Assembly (NCBI GenBank): GCA_963807005.1 | Contig: CAWDZK010000003.1 | Span: forward strand, 248,001 to 312,000 | Direction: 5' to 3' | Length of the DNA stretch: 64,000 nucleotides | DNA from: CAWDZK01 sp963807005 | Lineage (GTDB): Bacteria > Actinomycetota > Actinomycetes > JACCUZ01 | In this document: in pieces, positions 17,540-26,340 of the stretch | Numbering within the stretch: position 1 is the stretch's first letter | Layout of the letters: every line of letters starts with the position of its first letter | Notes under the pieces: generated by a model | Database searches by the model: none | What the model saw: the letters and a program-made list of their open reading frames with translations, nothing else | What the model was told of the DNA's origin: nothing | Program-made: the position numbers and the translations under genes

Positions 17540-17848
17540 ATGCCTACCGAGGACGACGTACGACGCACCTGCCTCGCGCTGCCGGGGGTCACCGAACGGA
17601 CGAGCTGGGGCCAGCCCGCGTGGTTCGCACGCACGCTCATGGCGCGCATCTGGGAGCCCGGCGTCGTCACGGTCAAGACGCTCGAACGCGAGGCGATGGC
17701 GCGCACCGCACCCGAGACCTTCTTCTGGACCCCGCACCACGACCGGTCTCCCCAGCTCCTGCTCGTCCGGCTCGACGTCGTGCAGCCGGACGAGCTCGAT
17801 GAGCTGCTCGAGGAGTCCTACCGGATCGCGGGTACGGTCGCCCGGTGA
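17540..17848 (+). CDS. MmcQ/YjbR-like protein
   Basis: A 102-residue protein of the MmcQ/YjbR fold. It starts MPTEDDVRRTCLALPGVTERTSWGQPAWFA and ends with VVQPDELDELLEESYRIAGT, both typical of the family (CyaY-like double-wing fold, sometimes called DNA-binding). No specific biochemical role is established. It overlaps the downstream flavin oxidoreductase start by 4 nt (GTGA). Confidence 0.85.
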   Translation: MPTEDDVRRTCLALPGVTERTSWGQPAWFARTLMARIWEPGVVTVKTLEREAMARTAPETFFWTPHHDRSPQLLLVRLDVVQPDELDELLEESYRIAGTVAR

Positions 17849-18801
17849 CCTCTCGCGCCGCGACCGGCATGTGCTTCGACCGCACCTACCCGCCCACTTT
17901 CGTCACCGAGGTTGCCCGCCGCCTCGACGACGGTGGCGCCGACCAGCTGTGGGTGATCGAGGACTGCTTCTTCACCGGCGGGATCAGCCTGGCAGCGGCG
18001 GCGCTGACCGTGACCGAGAGGCTGCAGGTCGGGCTCGGGATCCTGCCGGCCGTCGCGCGCAACCCGGCGGTCACCGCGATGGAGATCGCCACCCTGTGCG
18101 GCCTGGCACCGGGCCGGGTGCTGCCCGGCATCGGGCACGGTGTCCAGTCCTGGATGGCGCAGATGGGGGCGAGGACGCCGTCACCGCTCACCACCCTGGA
18201 GGAGGTGATCGTCACCGTCACCCGGCTGCTCGACGGCGAGACGGTGACGACGCACGGCCGCGAGGTGCACCTGGACGAGGTGACCCTCGACCGGCCGCCT
18301 GCCGACCCGCCGCCGGTGCTGGCCGGCGTGCGCGGGCCGAAGTCGATGGCCCTGGCCGGCCGGGTCGCCGGCGGCGTGGTGCTCGCCGAGCCGGCCGCGC
18401 CGTCGTACGTGCGGATCGCTCTCGACCAGGCCGGGCACCCGGACCCATTCCACGTCGCGGTGTTCGCGCCGCTGTGCGTGACACCGCGGCGCGCGACCGC
18501 GCACGAGATCATGGCGCCCTGGCTGGCCGAGCGGCTCGACGACCCGAACGCCGGCATCACCGCACTGCCGTTCCACGACGACCTGATGACCATCTACCGC
18601 GACCGCGGGATCGCCGGTGTCCGCGACCTGCCGGCCGACTGGTGGGCCGAGATCGGGCCGATCGGCACCCTGGACGACGCTGCGTCGCACCTGGCCGCCC
18701 TGGAGGCCGCCGGCGTCCACAGCATCGGGCTCTTCCCGGCACCCGAGCTCGAGGTGGGGAGGTCCCAGATCGAGGACGTGCTCGCCCTGGCCAACCGCTG
18801 A
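17845..18801 (+). CDS. LLM-class flavin-dependent oxidoreductase
   Basis: A 318-residue bacterial luciferase-like monooxygenase. It has FVTEVARRLDDGGADQLWVIEDCF, GLGILPAVARNPAVTAMEIATL, LPGIGHGVQSWMAQMG and VLAGVRGPKSMALAGRVAGG, the usual TIM-barrel strands. Actinobacterial members often use F420 rather than FMN. The substrate is unknown. The GTG start overlaps the MmcQ-like stop, so the two genes are coupled. Confidence 0.87.
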   Translation: MTSRAATGMCFDRTYPPTFVTEVARRLDDGGADQLWVIEDCFFTGGISLAAAALTVTERLQVGLGILPAVARNPAVTAMEIATLCGLAPGRVLPGIGHGVQSWMAQMGARTPSPLTTLEEVIVTVTRLLDGETVTTHGREVHLDEVTLDRPPADPPPVLAGVRGPKSMALAGRVAGGVVLAEPAAPSYVRIALDQAGHPDPFHVAVFAPLCVTPRRATAHEIMAPWLAERLDDPNAGITALPFHDDLMTIYRDRGIAGVRDLPADWWAEIGPIGTLDDAASHLAALEAAGVHSIGLFPAPELEVGRSQIEDVLALANR

Positions 18802-18845
18802 CGTCCGGCACCAGGTCCGGCTGTCGAGCCGTCGCATCCCGTGTC

Positions 18846-18851
18846 TAGGGT
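18846..18851 (+). promoter_or_regulatory. -10 box of the VOC gene
   Basis: TAGGGT lies 30 nt before the ATG. Unlike the leaderless cases in this window, a GAGGAGGAA ribosome site then follows 5 nt before the start codon. Confidence 0.45.
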
Positions 18852-18881
18852 CGCGGGATCCGTGGACCGAGGAGGAATCCC

Positions 18882-19274
18882 ATGGCCTGCCGGCTGACCG
18901 AGATCGTCATCGACTGCCAGGACCACGAGCGGGTCGGCGCCTTCTGGGCATCGGTGCTCGGCTACCGGGTGAGCGACTCGTCCGACGGACCCGACGACTG
19001 GTACCGCCAGCTCGCCGGGCCGGCCGGCTCCGGGCCGACGATCCTCGTCGTGCGTACGCCCGACCGGCCCAAGTCGACGAAGAACCGGCTGCACCTGGAC
19101 GTCAACGCGACCGACCGGGACCAGGACGCCGAGGTGGAGCGGATCCTCGCGCTCGGCGCCCGCCGGGTCGACATCGGCCAGGGCGAGCAGACCTGGGTCG
19201 TGCTGGCCGACCCCGAGGGTAACGAGTTCTGCGTGCTGCGCGCGCAGGTCGAGCCACTGCAGCCACCGGGCTGA
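18882..19274 (+). CDS. VOC-superfamily (glyoxalase/dioxygenase fold) protein
   Basis: A 130-residue two-repeat VOC protein. It reads TEIVIDCQDHERVGAFWASVLGY at the N-terminus, KNRLHLDVNATDR in the middle and VVLADPEGNEFCVL near the end, the classic metal-site layout. This subfamily (glyoxalase-like) is common in actinobacteria, with unknown substrates. It has a good GGAGGAA ribosome site. It converges on the fasciclin gene with a perfect hairpin between them. Confidence 0.88.
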   Translation: MACRLTEIVIDCQDHERVGAFWASVLGYRVSDSSDGPDDWYRQLAGPAGSGPTILVVRTPDRPKSTKNRLHLDVNATDRDQDAEVERILALGARRVDIGQGEQTWVVLADPEGNEFCVLRAQVEPLQPPG

Positions 19275-19293
19275 CCAGCCGACAACGACGGCG

Positions 19294-19323
19294 GCCCCGC
19301 CGACCGGTACCGGTCGGCGGGGC
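19294..19323. terminator. Bidirectional terminator hairpin
   Basis: A perfect 30-nt palindrome (15-nt arms, GC-rich) between the converging VOC and fasciclin genes, 20 nt after one stop and 18 nt after the other. Confidence 0.8.
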
Positions 19324-19340
19324 GGTCGCGCGTCCTGCGG

Positions 19341-19985
19341 TCAGCTCTTGGGTGCGAGCACCCCGTCGATGATGTAGACGGTGGCGTTGGCGGTCTGCAC
19401 GTTGCCGCAGACGACCTGGGCGCTGCCGTTGACGGTGAAGTCCTCGCCGCTGCCGTCGACGGTCAGGGTGTCGCCCTCGAGCGTCTTGTGCTCGCCCGCG
19501 AGCTGGTCGGGGCTGAGCTGGCCGGGCACGACGTGGTAGGTCAGCACGGTCTTGAGGAGGCCGTTCGGGTCGCCCAGTGCCTTCTTCAGCGTGGCCTGGT
19601 CCATCGCCTTGAACGCGTCGTTGGTCGGCGCGAACACGGTGATGCCGTCGGCGCTGTTCAGGGTGTCGCCCAGCTTGGCAGCGCCCACGGCGGTGACCAG
19701 GGTGGACAGCAGCGGGTTGGCCGAGGCGGCGGTGGCGACCGGGACCTCGGCCATGCCGTTGAAGCTGCCCGCGCCGTCGGCCGGGACCTGTGCGCAGCCG
19801 GGACCGAACGGCGTGGTGGCCGCGTTCTCGGCCGGGGTGCTCTCTGCGGGGGCGCTGGCGGCAGCCTTGGGCGAGGCACCGCTGGCGGAGGTGGTGTCGC
19901 TGCCGCCGCCACAGGCGGCGAGCAACGGCACGGCGAGCGCGACACCAGCAACCGCGCGGACGAGGGAACGGTGAGAACGGAACAT
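19341..19985 (-). CDS. Fasciclin-domain lipoprotein
   Basis: A 214-residue exported protein. The signal peptide ends in the lipobox LLAACGGG (Cys about residue 25), followed by an Ala/Ser/Thr/Pro linker. One FAS1 domain follows, with ITVFAPTNDAFKAM (H1 motif) and LTYHVVPGQLSP (H2 motif), ending VYIIDGVLAPKS. FAS1 proteins mediate adhesion or surface interactions; MPT70/MPT83 of mycobacteria are relatives. It lies 41 nt behind the tandem molybdoenzymes on the same strand, so it may be a surface partner co-expressed with them. Confidence 0.9.
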   Translation of the reverse strand: MFRSHRSLVRAVAGVALAVPLLAACGGGSDTTSASGASPKAAASAPAESTPAENAATTPFGPGCAQVPADGAGSFNGMAEVPVATAASANPLLSTLVTAVGAAKLGDTLNSADGITVFAPTNDAFKAMDQATLKKALGDPNGLLKTVLTYHVVPGQLSPDQLAGEHKTLEGDTLTVDGSGEDFTVNGSAQVVCGNVQTANATVYIIDGVLAPKS

Positions 19986-20026
19986 GGTCAGGACATCTCT
20001 CTCTCGGGGTGGGGTGTCACAGGGGT

Positions 20027-21568
20027 TCAGCCGACCGTCACTGCGGTCGAGTGCCATCCGGTCGCGCCGGAGGGGAACGGGGTAGCCCGGTTCTCGGGCT
20101 GGGGGCTGCCGGTGCTGTCGGTGGCGCGGACCTCGAGGACGTGGCTGCCGGGAGCGGCGTCCCATTCCCACACCCACTGCCGCCAGGTGTCGGTGGAGGG
20201 CACCTCGGCCAGCCGGGCGGTGGACCAGCGGCCGCCGTCCACGCGTACCTCGACCTTGTCGATGCCGCGGTGCTGCGCCCATGCCACGCCGGCGACCGCG
20301 ACCCGGCCCGGTTGGAACCGGGCGAACGGCCGTGGGGTGTCGATGCGGGACATCGTCTTGATGGGGGCCCTCTGGGCCCAGCCACGCTCGGTCCAGTACG
20401 GCGTCGCGCGGTCGAACCGGGTCAGCTCCAGGTCGACCAGCCACTTCGTCGCGGACACGTAGCCGTACAGCCCGGGCACCACCATCCGCACCGGGAAGCC
20501 GTGCTCGGCCGGCAGCGGCTCGCCGTTCATCCCGACCGCGAGCAGTGCGTCCCGGCCGTCCATCACCACCGCGGTGGGCGTGCCGATGGTCATGCCGTCG
20601 ACCGACCGGCTCAGGATCATGTCCGCGTCGGGGTGCACCCCCACCTCGGCCAGCAGGTCGGCCAGGCGGGCACCGAGCCAGCGCGCGTTGCCGGCGTACT
20701 TCCCGCCGACCTCGTTCGACACGCAGGTGAGGGTGATGTCCCGCTCGACCAGGTCGCGCGCGAGCAGCTGGTCGAAGGTCAGCTCCAGCTCGGTGTCGAC
20801 CATCCCGTGCACCCGCAGCGTCCACCCGTCGGTGGGCACCTGCGGAACGACGAGGGCGGTGTCCACCCGGTAGAAGTTGTTGTTCGGTGTGACGAAGCTG
20901 CTGACCCCATCGACCGGGAGCTCGGTGCCGGCCGGCACAGGGGTGGCGGCACTCGCCGGTGCAGGGAGGTCGACGGCGGCGCGGGAGGCGGAGACGTCGG
21001 TGCGTCTCGCGTTCACCAGCCGCCCGAGGGTTCCGGCGGCGAGCGCACCGGCGGCGACCCAGAGCCCGGTGACGAGCAGCTGCCGGCGACGCTGGTCGGT
21101 GGCCGCCGCGCTGGCGCGGCTCAGCGGCCGCAGCAGCAGGATCAGCGCGATCGCCCCCACCACCGCACCGATCGACGACGGGACCGGGTCCAGCGGTTGC
21201 GCGTCCGGACGGGTCGCTGCAGCCGCCGCACCCACCAGACCCAGCGCCGCGACCCCGCCGAGGCCGATGATGCGCCGGCGGACGGCGAGGGCTCCGGTCG
21301 CGAGAGCGACCAGGACCAGGACGGCGAGGATGGAGCCGATCAGAACCGGCTTGTCGTTGGTGCCGAACTCGCGGACCGCGAACTCCTTGAGCGGCGTGGG
21401 CGTCGCGTCGATGACGCTGCCACCGACGGCGATGACCGGGGAGGCCTGCGGGCGGAGCAGCGCAGCCGACAGCTCGGCGACCCCGAGAGCCGCCAGCGCG
21501 GCGAGCACTCCGGCCAACGCTCCGAACAGCGGTCGCCTCGGGATGGGGGCGGCAGCCATGTCGGACAT
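20027..21568 (-). CDS. Membrane-anchored sulfite oxidase-like molybdopterin oxidoreductase, copy 1
   Basis: A 513-residue protein. Five membrane helices fill the first 180 residues or so. A molybdopterin-binding domain of the sulfite oxidase/YedY type follows (DGWTLRVHGMVD), with the molybdenum-ligating Cys in TLTCVSNEVGG. The C-terminus is a Mo-co dimerisation, Ig-like domain (VRVDGGRWSTA). No heme domain is present. The substrate is unknown; sulfite or a methionine-sulfoxide-type compound is possible. It is a close paralogue of the next gene upstream, nearly identical in the catalytic and Ig-like parts and more divergent in the membrane part. Confidence 0.88.
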   Translation of the reverse strand: MSDMAAAPIPRRPLFGALAGVLAALAALGVAELSAALLRPQASPVIAVGGSVIDATPTPLKEFAVREFGTNDKPVLIGSILAVLVLVALATGALAVRRRIIGLGGVAALGLVGAAAAATRPDAQPLDPVPSSIGAVVGAIALILLLRPLSRASAAATDQRRRQLLVTGLWVAAGALAAGTLGRLVNARRTDVSASRAAVDLPAPASAATPVPAGTELPVDGVSSFVTPNNNFYRVDTALVVPQVPTDGWTLRVHGMVDTELELTFDQLLARDLVERDITLTCVSNEVGGKYAGNARWLGARLADLLAEVGVHPDADMILSRSVDGMTIGTPTAVVMDGRDALLAVGMNGEPLPAEHGFPVRMVVPGLYGYVSATKWLVDLELTRFDRATPYWTERGWAQRAPIKTMSRIDTPRPFARFQPGRVAVAGVAWAQHRGIDKVEVRVDGGRWSTARLAEVPSTDTWRQWVWEWDAAPGSHVLEVRATDSTGSPQPENRATPFPSGATGWHSTAVTVG

Positions 21569-21640
21569 GCCGGGGGTTCTCCGCCGGGGCGGCGCCGGAT
21601 TGGCGGTGTGACCTGGCTCACCCGGCCGGCGTCCCGGGGC

Positions 21641-23185
21641 TCAGCCCACCGACACCTGGGTCGAGGACCAGCCGGTGGCCCCGCGCGGGAAGGGCGAGGT
21701 CCGTCGCTCCGGCTGGGTCGCACCGGTGCTGTCGGTCGCGCGGACCTCGAGCACGTGGCCGCCGGGTGCGGCGTCCCACTCCCAGACCCACTGCCGCCAG
21801 GTGTCGGTGGAGGGCACCTCGGCCAGCCGGGCGGAGGACCAGCGGCCGCCGTCCACGCGCACCTCGACCTTGTCGATGCCGCGGTGCTGCGCCCACGCAA
21901 CGCCCGCGACCGCGACCCGGCCGGGCTTCAGCTGCGCGAACGGGCTCGGGGTGTCGATGCGGGACATCGTGAGGACCGGTGCCCGTCGCGCCCACCCCCG
22001 CTGCACCCAGTACGGCGACTCCTTGTCGAACCGGGTCAGCTCCAGGTCGACCAGCCACTTGGTCGCGGACACGTAGCCGTACAGCCCGGGCACCACCATC
22101 CGCACCGGGAAGCCGTGCTCGGCCGGCAGCGGCTCGCCGTTCATCCCCACGGCCAGCAGGGCGTCCCGGCCGTCCATCACCACCGCGGTCGGCGTGCCGA
22201 TGGTCATGCCGTCGGAGGACCGGCTCAGGATCATGTCCGCGTCGGGGTGCACGCCGACCTCGGTCAGCAGGTCGGCCAGCCGGGCACCGAGCCAGCGGGC
22301 GTTGCCGACGTACGGGCCACCGACCTCGTTCGACACGCAGGCAAGCGTGATGTCCCGCTCGACCAGCTCCCGGGCCAGCAGCTGGTCGAAGGTCAGCTCC
22401 CGTTCGGTGTCGACCATCCCGTGCACCCGCAGCGTCCAGCCCTCGGCCGGGACCTGCGGCACGAGCAGCGCGGTGTCGACGCGGTAGAAGTCCCGGTTGG
22501 GGGTGAGGAACGGGCTGAGCCCGCGGATCCGCAGGTCGGACCCCCGCGGTGCCGGCGTACCCGCCCCGGACGGCAGCCGGACCGCTGCGCGGGAGTCGGA
22601 CACCGACGTACGGCGGCTGGTGACGAGGCGCCCGACCGTGCCGGCAGCCAACGAGCCCGCCGCGACCCACAGCCCGGTGACCAGCAGCTGACGACGCCGC
22701 TGGTCGGTGGTGGCCGACCGCGCCGCGACGAGCGGGCGCAGCAGCAGGGTCAGCGCCAACGCGCCGACCACGGCACCCACCAGCGACGGGACCGGGTCCA
22801 GCGGCTGGGCGTCCGGGCGGGTCGCGGCCGCCGCCGCACCCACCAGGCCGAGCACCGCGACCCCGGCCAGCCCCACCGTCCGGTGCCGCACCGCCAGCGC
22901 GCCGGTCGCCAGGGCGAGCAGCACCAGCACGACCAGGATCGAGCCGACCAGCACCGGCTTGTCGTTCGTGCCGAAGGTGCTGACCGCGAGCTCGCGCAGC
23001 CAGGTCGGCGTGAGGTCGATGACGTTGCCTCCGACCGCCACCACCGGTGACGCCTCCGGGCGGACGAGGGCCGCGGCGAGCTCGGCGGCGGCCAGCGCGG
23101 TGAGCGCTGCCAGCAGGCCGGCCAGGGCACCGAGCAGAGCAGTCGGCCCGCGGGGTGGTGGCACGGGTTCGGTGCGGTCGCTCAC
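21641..23185 (-). CDS. Membrane-anchored sulfite oxidase-like molybdopterin oxidoreductase, copy 2
   Basis: A 514-residue paralogue of the gene at 20.0 kb, with the same design: five helices, a molybdopterin domain with Cys in TLACVSNEVGG, and a C-terminal dimerisation domain. Segments of 40 residues and more are identical between the copies (for example from TIGTPTAVVMDG to YVSATKWLV). GTG at 23185 is chosen; the longer frame would overlap the divergent desaturase gene. A 72-nt spacer separates the copies, and both read toward the fasciclin gene. Confidence 0.88.
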   Translation of the reverse strand: MSDRTEPVPPPRGPTALLGALAGLLAALTALAAAELAAALVRPEASPVVAVGGNVIDLTPTWLRELAVSTFGTNDKPVLVGSILVVLVLLALATGALAVRHRTVGLAGVAVLGLVGAAAAATRPDAQPLDPVPSLVGAVVGALALTLLLRPLVAARSATTDQRRRQLLVTGLWVAAGSLAAGTVGRLVTSRRTSVSDSRAAVRLPSGAGTPAPRGSDLRIRGLSPFLTPNRDFYRVDTALLVPQVPAEGWTLRVHGMVDTERELTFDQLLARELVERDITLACVSNEVGGPYVGNARWLGARLADLLTEVGVHPDADMILSRSSDGMTIGTPTAVVMDGRDALLAVGMNGEPLPAEHGFPVRMVVPGLYGYVSATKWLVDLELTRFDKESPYWVQRGWARRAPVLTMSRIDTPSPFAQLKPGRVAVAGVAWAQHRGIDKVEVRVDGGRWSSARLAEVPSTDTWRQWVWEWDAAPGGHVLEVRATDSTGATQPERRTSPFPRGATGWSSTQVSVG

Positions 23186-23251
23186 CCTGCGATCGTCCCC
23201 CGGAAGCCCCGGAAAGGGGCGCCGCGTCACCGGTTCGTAAGGTCGTGCGTC

Positions 23252-24760
23252 GTGGCGCGCGTCGTGGTGGTGGGTGCCGGGATGGGCGGGATGGCCGCCG
23301 CCGCCCGGCTCGCGACCCTGGGGCACGACGTCGTGGTGTGCGAGCAGTCCACGACCTGGGGCGGCAAGCTCGGCAGCTTCTCCCGGGACGGCTTCACCTT
23401 CGACACCGGGCCTTCACTCCTGACGCTGCCGGCCGTCTACCGGGACCTCTTCGTCAAGACCGGCGCACCGCTGGAGGACAGCGTCGAGCTCCGCCCGGTG
23501 GACCCGGTCGCGCGGTACCGGTTCCCGGCGGTCGACGGGCACCAGGCCGCCACCTGGCTGGACGTGCCCAACGCCTCGCGCACCCGCCTGCGCGCAGCGC
23601 TCGACGAGGCGTTGGGTGACGGTGCGGGCGCGGACTGGGACCGGTTGCTCGACCAGGCGCACGAGGTATGGCAGGTCACCCGGGCACCCTTCCTCGAGTC
23701 GGCGCTCGGCGGTGGCCGCGACCTGCTGCGCCTCGCGCGACGGCCCACCGACGTGCGCACCGTCGCCCCGTGGCAGACGCTGCGCGGGCTGGGTCGGCGC
23801 CGGCTGAGGGACCCGCGACTGCGGATGTTCCTCGACCGCTACGCCACCTACACCGGCTCCGACCCGCGCCGAGCGCCAGCGGCGCTGTCCGTCGTTCCCT
23901 ACGTGGAGCAGACCTTCGGGGCCTGGTACGTCACCGGCGGGATGCGCCGGCTGGGCGAGGCGGTGCTCGAGCGGATGCAGCTGCGCGGCGCCACGTTGCG
24001 CACCGGTGCGCCGGTGTCGGCGGTTCTGGTCGACGCGGGACGGGCGGCCGGCGTCGTGCTGGCCGACGGGGAGCGGATCCCGGCCGACGTGGTCGTCTCC
24101 GACGCCGACGCCCGGCATCTCTACGGGGACCTGCTCCCCCGCTCCGTGGCCGGGACGGCGCGCCGTCGCCTGCACCGGGCCACTCCGTCGCTGTCCGGGT
24201 TCATCCTGCTCCTCGCCCTGCGCGGCCGCACACCGGCGCCGGCGCACCACACCGTGCTCTTCCCGGAGGACTACGACGCCGAGTTCGACGCGGTCTTCGG
24301 CCGGGACCCCCACCCCGTGGGCGACCCGACCGTCTACGTGAGCGCCCCCGACGATGCGGCACTGCGACCCGACGACGCCCACGAGTCCTGGTTCGTGCTC
24401 GTCAACGCACCCCGGCACGGCGCTGGGCGCGGCGCCGTCGACTGGGACCGGGAAGGCCTCGCGGCTTCGTACGCCGACCAGGTGCTCGACGTCATGGCCC
24501 GACGCGGCCTGGACGTGCGTGACCGAGTGCTGTGGCGCGAGGTCCGCACGCCCGCCGACCTCGAGCGAGAGACCGCCTCGCCCGGCGGGGCGATCTACGG
24601 CACCTCCTCCAACGGCCCCCGGGCCGCGTTCCTGCGCCCGGCCAACGCCTCCCCCCTGCCCGGGCTGTTCCTCGTCGGCGGCTCGGCCCACCCCGGCGGC
24701 GGGCTGCCGCTGGTGGGGCTGTCGGCCGCGATCGTCGCCGGGCTGGTCGGACCCGCCTAG
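23252..24760 (+). CDS. CrtI-family carotenoid desaturase (CrtD-like)
   Basis: A 502-residue FAD protein. It has the dinucleotide motif VVGAGMGGMAAAARLATLGH at the N-terminus, then WGGKLGSFSRDGFTFDTGPSLLTLP, and the C-terminal bacterial desaturase signature GSAHPGGGLPLVGLSA. It differs clearly from the crtI at 28.4 kb and lies apart from crtB. Given CruF and CruG in the window, a C-3,4 desaturase acting on 1-hydroxy-carotenoids (CrtD) is the best guess; a second phytoene desaturase is possible. GTG start, divergent from the molybdoenzyme gene. Confidence 0.8.
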   Translation: MARVVVVGAGMGGMAAAARLATLGHDVVVCEQSTTWGGKLGSFSRDGFTFDTGPSLLTLPAVYRDLFVKTGAPLEDSVELRPVDPVARYRFPAVDGHQAATWLDVPNASRTRLRAALDEALGDGAGADWDRLLDQAHEVWQVTRAPFLESALGGGRDLLRLARRPTDVRTVAPWQTLRGLGRRRLRDPRLRMFLDRYATYTGSDPRRAPAALSVVPYVEQTFGAWYVTGGMRRLGEAVLERMQLRGATLRTGAPVSAVLVDAGRAAGVVLADGERIPADVVVSDADARHLYGDLLPRSVAGTARRRLHRATPSLSGFILLLALRGRTPAPAHHTVLFPEDYDAEFDAVFGRDPHPVGDPTVYVSAPDDAALRPDDAHESWFVLVNAPRHGAGRGAVDWDREGLAASYADQVLDVMARRGLDVRDRVLWREVRTPADLERETASPGGAIYGTSSNGPRAAFLRPANASPLPGLFLVGGSAHPGGGLPLVGLSAAIVAGLVGPA

Positions 24761-24857
24761 CAGGTCCGGTCAGCAGTTCAGGTCAGGTTCAGCGAGCGCG
24801 TCGCATGCTGACGGTCCGAGCGCGCGACCGGCGCGAGCACAACCGAGGAGACATCTC

Positions 24858-25592
24858 ATGAGGACTGCGAAGCTGGCAGCGTGGGGCGCGGCCCTGGCGC
24901 TGGCGACCGGGACGATCGCCGCGGCAACGGCCGGAGTCGGCAACGCCGCCGGACCCGCACGATCCGGCCCGATCGCCAAGGCGAAGTTCACCAACCCCCA
25001 GCAGAACTCCTACTTCCCGCTGGAGCCGGGAACCGTCTTCCGCTACAGCGGCAAGGACGGCGGGAAGAAGCTCACCGAGAAGCTGACCGTCACGGACAAG
25101 ACAAAGGTCATCCAGGGGATCCGCGCCACGGTGATCCGGGACGTCATCCGCCGCACCGACGGCAGCCTCGCGGAGAAGACGACTGACTGGTACGCCCCGG
25201 ACAACAAGGGCAACGTCTGGTACCTCGGGGAGAAGACCGCGACGTACAAGAAGGACGGCACGTTGGAGAGCCGGGACGGGACCTGGCTGGCCGGCCGGGA
25301 CGGCGCCGTCGCGGGGCTGATCATGCCGGCCAAGCCGCGACCGGGGAAGGCGTACCGGCAGGAGTTCTACCCCGGCCAGGCCGAGGACCAGGCCTGGATC
25401 GTGTCGAACGACGAGAGCCGGACGGTCGCCTACGGCGCGGTGCAGAACGTCGTGCGCAGCTTCGAGTGGACCGCCCTCGAGAAGGGCGTGGTCTCGGTGA
25501 AGTTCTACGGGCCCGGCCTGGGGATCATCGCCGAGAAGGACGTGTCGGGAGGCACCGAGAACTTCCAGCTGGTCTCGGTCACCCGCCCGTAG
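24858..25592 (+). CDS. Secreted protein of unknown function
   Basis: A 244-residue protein with a typical signal peptide (KLAAWGAALALATGTIAAAT, cleavage probably after GNAAG). The mature part is Lys/Thr-rich and probably all beta: FPLEPGTVFRYSGKD, then TVIRDVIRRTDG, TTDWYAPDNKGNVWYLGE, and GLIMPAKPRPGKAYRQEF. I do not recognise a named family. The WYAPDNKGNVWY motif recurs in uncharacterised actinobacterial secreted proteins. A GAGGAGAC ribosome site precedes the ATG. It ends in a strong hairpin. Confidence 0.8.
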   Translation: MRTAKLAAWGAALALATGTIAAATAGVGNAAGPARSGPIAKAKFTNPQQNSYFPLEPGTVFRYSGKDGGKKLTEKLTVTDKTKVIQGIRATVIRDVIRRTDGSLAEKTTDWYAPDNKGNVWYLGEKTATYKKDGTLESRDGTWLAGRDGAVAGLIMPAKPRPGKAYRQEFYPGQAEDQAWIVSNDESRTVAYGAVQNVVRSFEWTALEKGVVSVKFYGPGLGIIAEKDVSGGTENFQLVSVTRP

Positions 25593-25600
25593 CGGTTGAC

Positions 25601-25648
25601 GGACGCCGGCAGCGGCGCGCGTGCGGGCGCGTGCCGCTGCCGGCGTCC
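25601..25648. terminator. Bidirectional terminator hairpin
   Basis: Perfect 16-nt GC-rich arms (25601-25616 and 25633-25648) with a 16-nt loop lie between the converging secreted-protein and CDP-alcohol transferase genes. Confidence 0.8.
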
Positions 25649-25654
25649 TCGCCG

Positions 25655-26326
25655 TCACTGCAGGCGACGGCGCACCACCGTCGCCAGCTGAACGGTCCCG
25701 ACCACACCGAGCGCGACCCACACGACTGCACCCAGGCCAGGCCACGGGTCTCCGAGCAGCGCCGCTGCGGCGAGGAAGGCAGCCGTCACGACGACGCGGG
25801 TGGGCCGCTCCCAGACGGTGACCACACCGACCTCGGTCATCCCGACCGCTGCTGCCCGGGCGCGCAGGTACTCCAGCAGCAGCATCAGCGCCGCTGCGAC
25901 CGCGCAGACCCGCGGGTCGGCACCGGCGAGCAGCAGGGCCAGCACGAACGCCAGGTCCCCGACCCGGTCGGCGACCGAGTCGAGGACCGCACCCCAGCGG
26001 GTCGCGCGGCCGGTGAGGACCGCGACCGCACCGTCGAGGCTGTCCAGCCCACCGGCCAGGACGACGACGCCGGCGGCGGCGAGCAGCCATCCGCCACCGG
26101 CCGCAGCCGGCCACAGCGCGGCGACCGCGACGAGTACACCGAGCAGGGACACCAGGTCGGGCGAGGCCCCGGTGGCCGCGACCGGTCGCGCCACGGCGTA
26201 CGACCAGGACAGCCAGCTGCGGACCAGCGCGTTGCCGCGCGGGTCGTACCCGCCGTGCAGCCGCTGCCACCCGTCCAGGTACTCCCCCAGACCTGTCGTC
26301 CGCTCGCGGCGGAACTCCGGCGTCAC
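25655..26326 (-). CDS. CDP-alcohol phosphatidyltransferase-family membrane protein
   Basis: A 223-residue membrane protein with about five helices. The CDP-alcohol phosphotransferase motif is recognisable as GGLDSLDGAVAVLTGR, then G and the final metal-binding Asp pair in GAVLDSVADRVGD. The usual DGxxAR reads DGAVAV here, so the Arg is missing. This may alter CDP binding or mark a subfamily. The metal-binding Asp residues are intact. GTG start. It lies 14 nt downstream of metF on the same strand. The acceptor alcohol is unknown. Confidence 0.8.
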   Translation of the reverse strand: MTPEFRRERTTGLGEYLDGWQRLHGGYDPRGNALVRSWLSWSYAVARPVAATGASPDLVSLLGVLVAVAALWPAAAGGGWLLAAAGVVVLAGGLDSLDGAVAVLTGRATRWGAVLDSVADRVGDLAFVLALLLAGADPRVCAVAAALMLLLEYLRARAAAVGMTEVGVVTVWERPTRVVVTAAFLAAAALLGDPWPGLGAVVWVALGVVGTVQLATVVRRRLQ

Positions 26327-26340
26327 GGGCTGACTGGTCG

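Noticed and set aside
19790..23050. A 1086-residue plus-strand frame over the molybdoenzyme pair
   Set aside because: It is an antisense shadow. Its internal repeats only mirror the duplicated molybdoenzyme genes.
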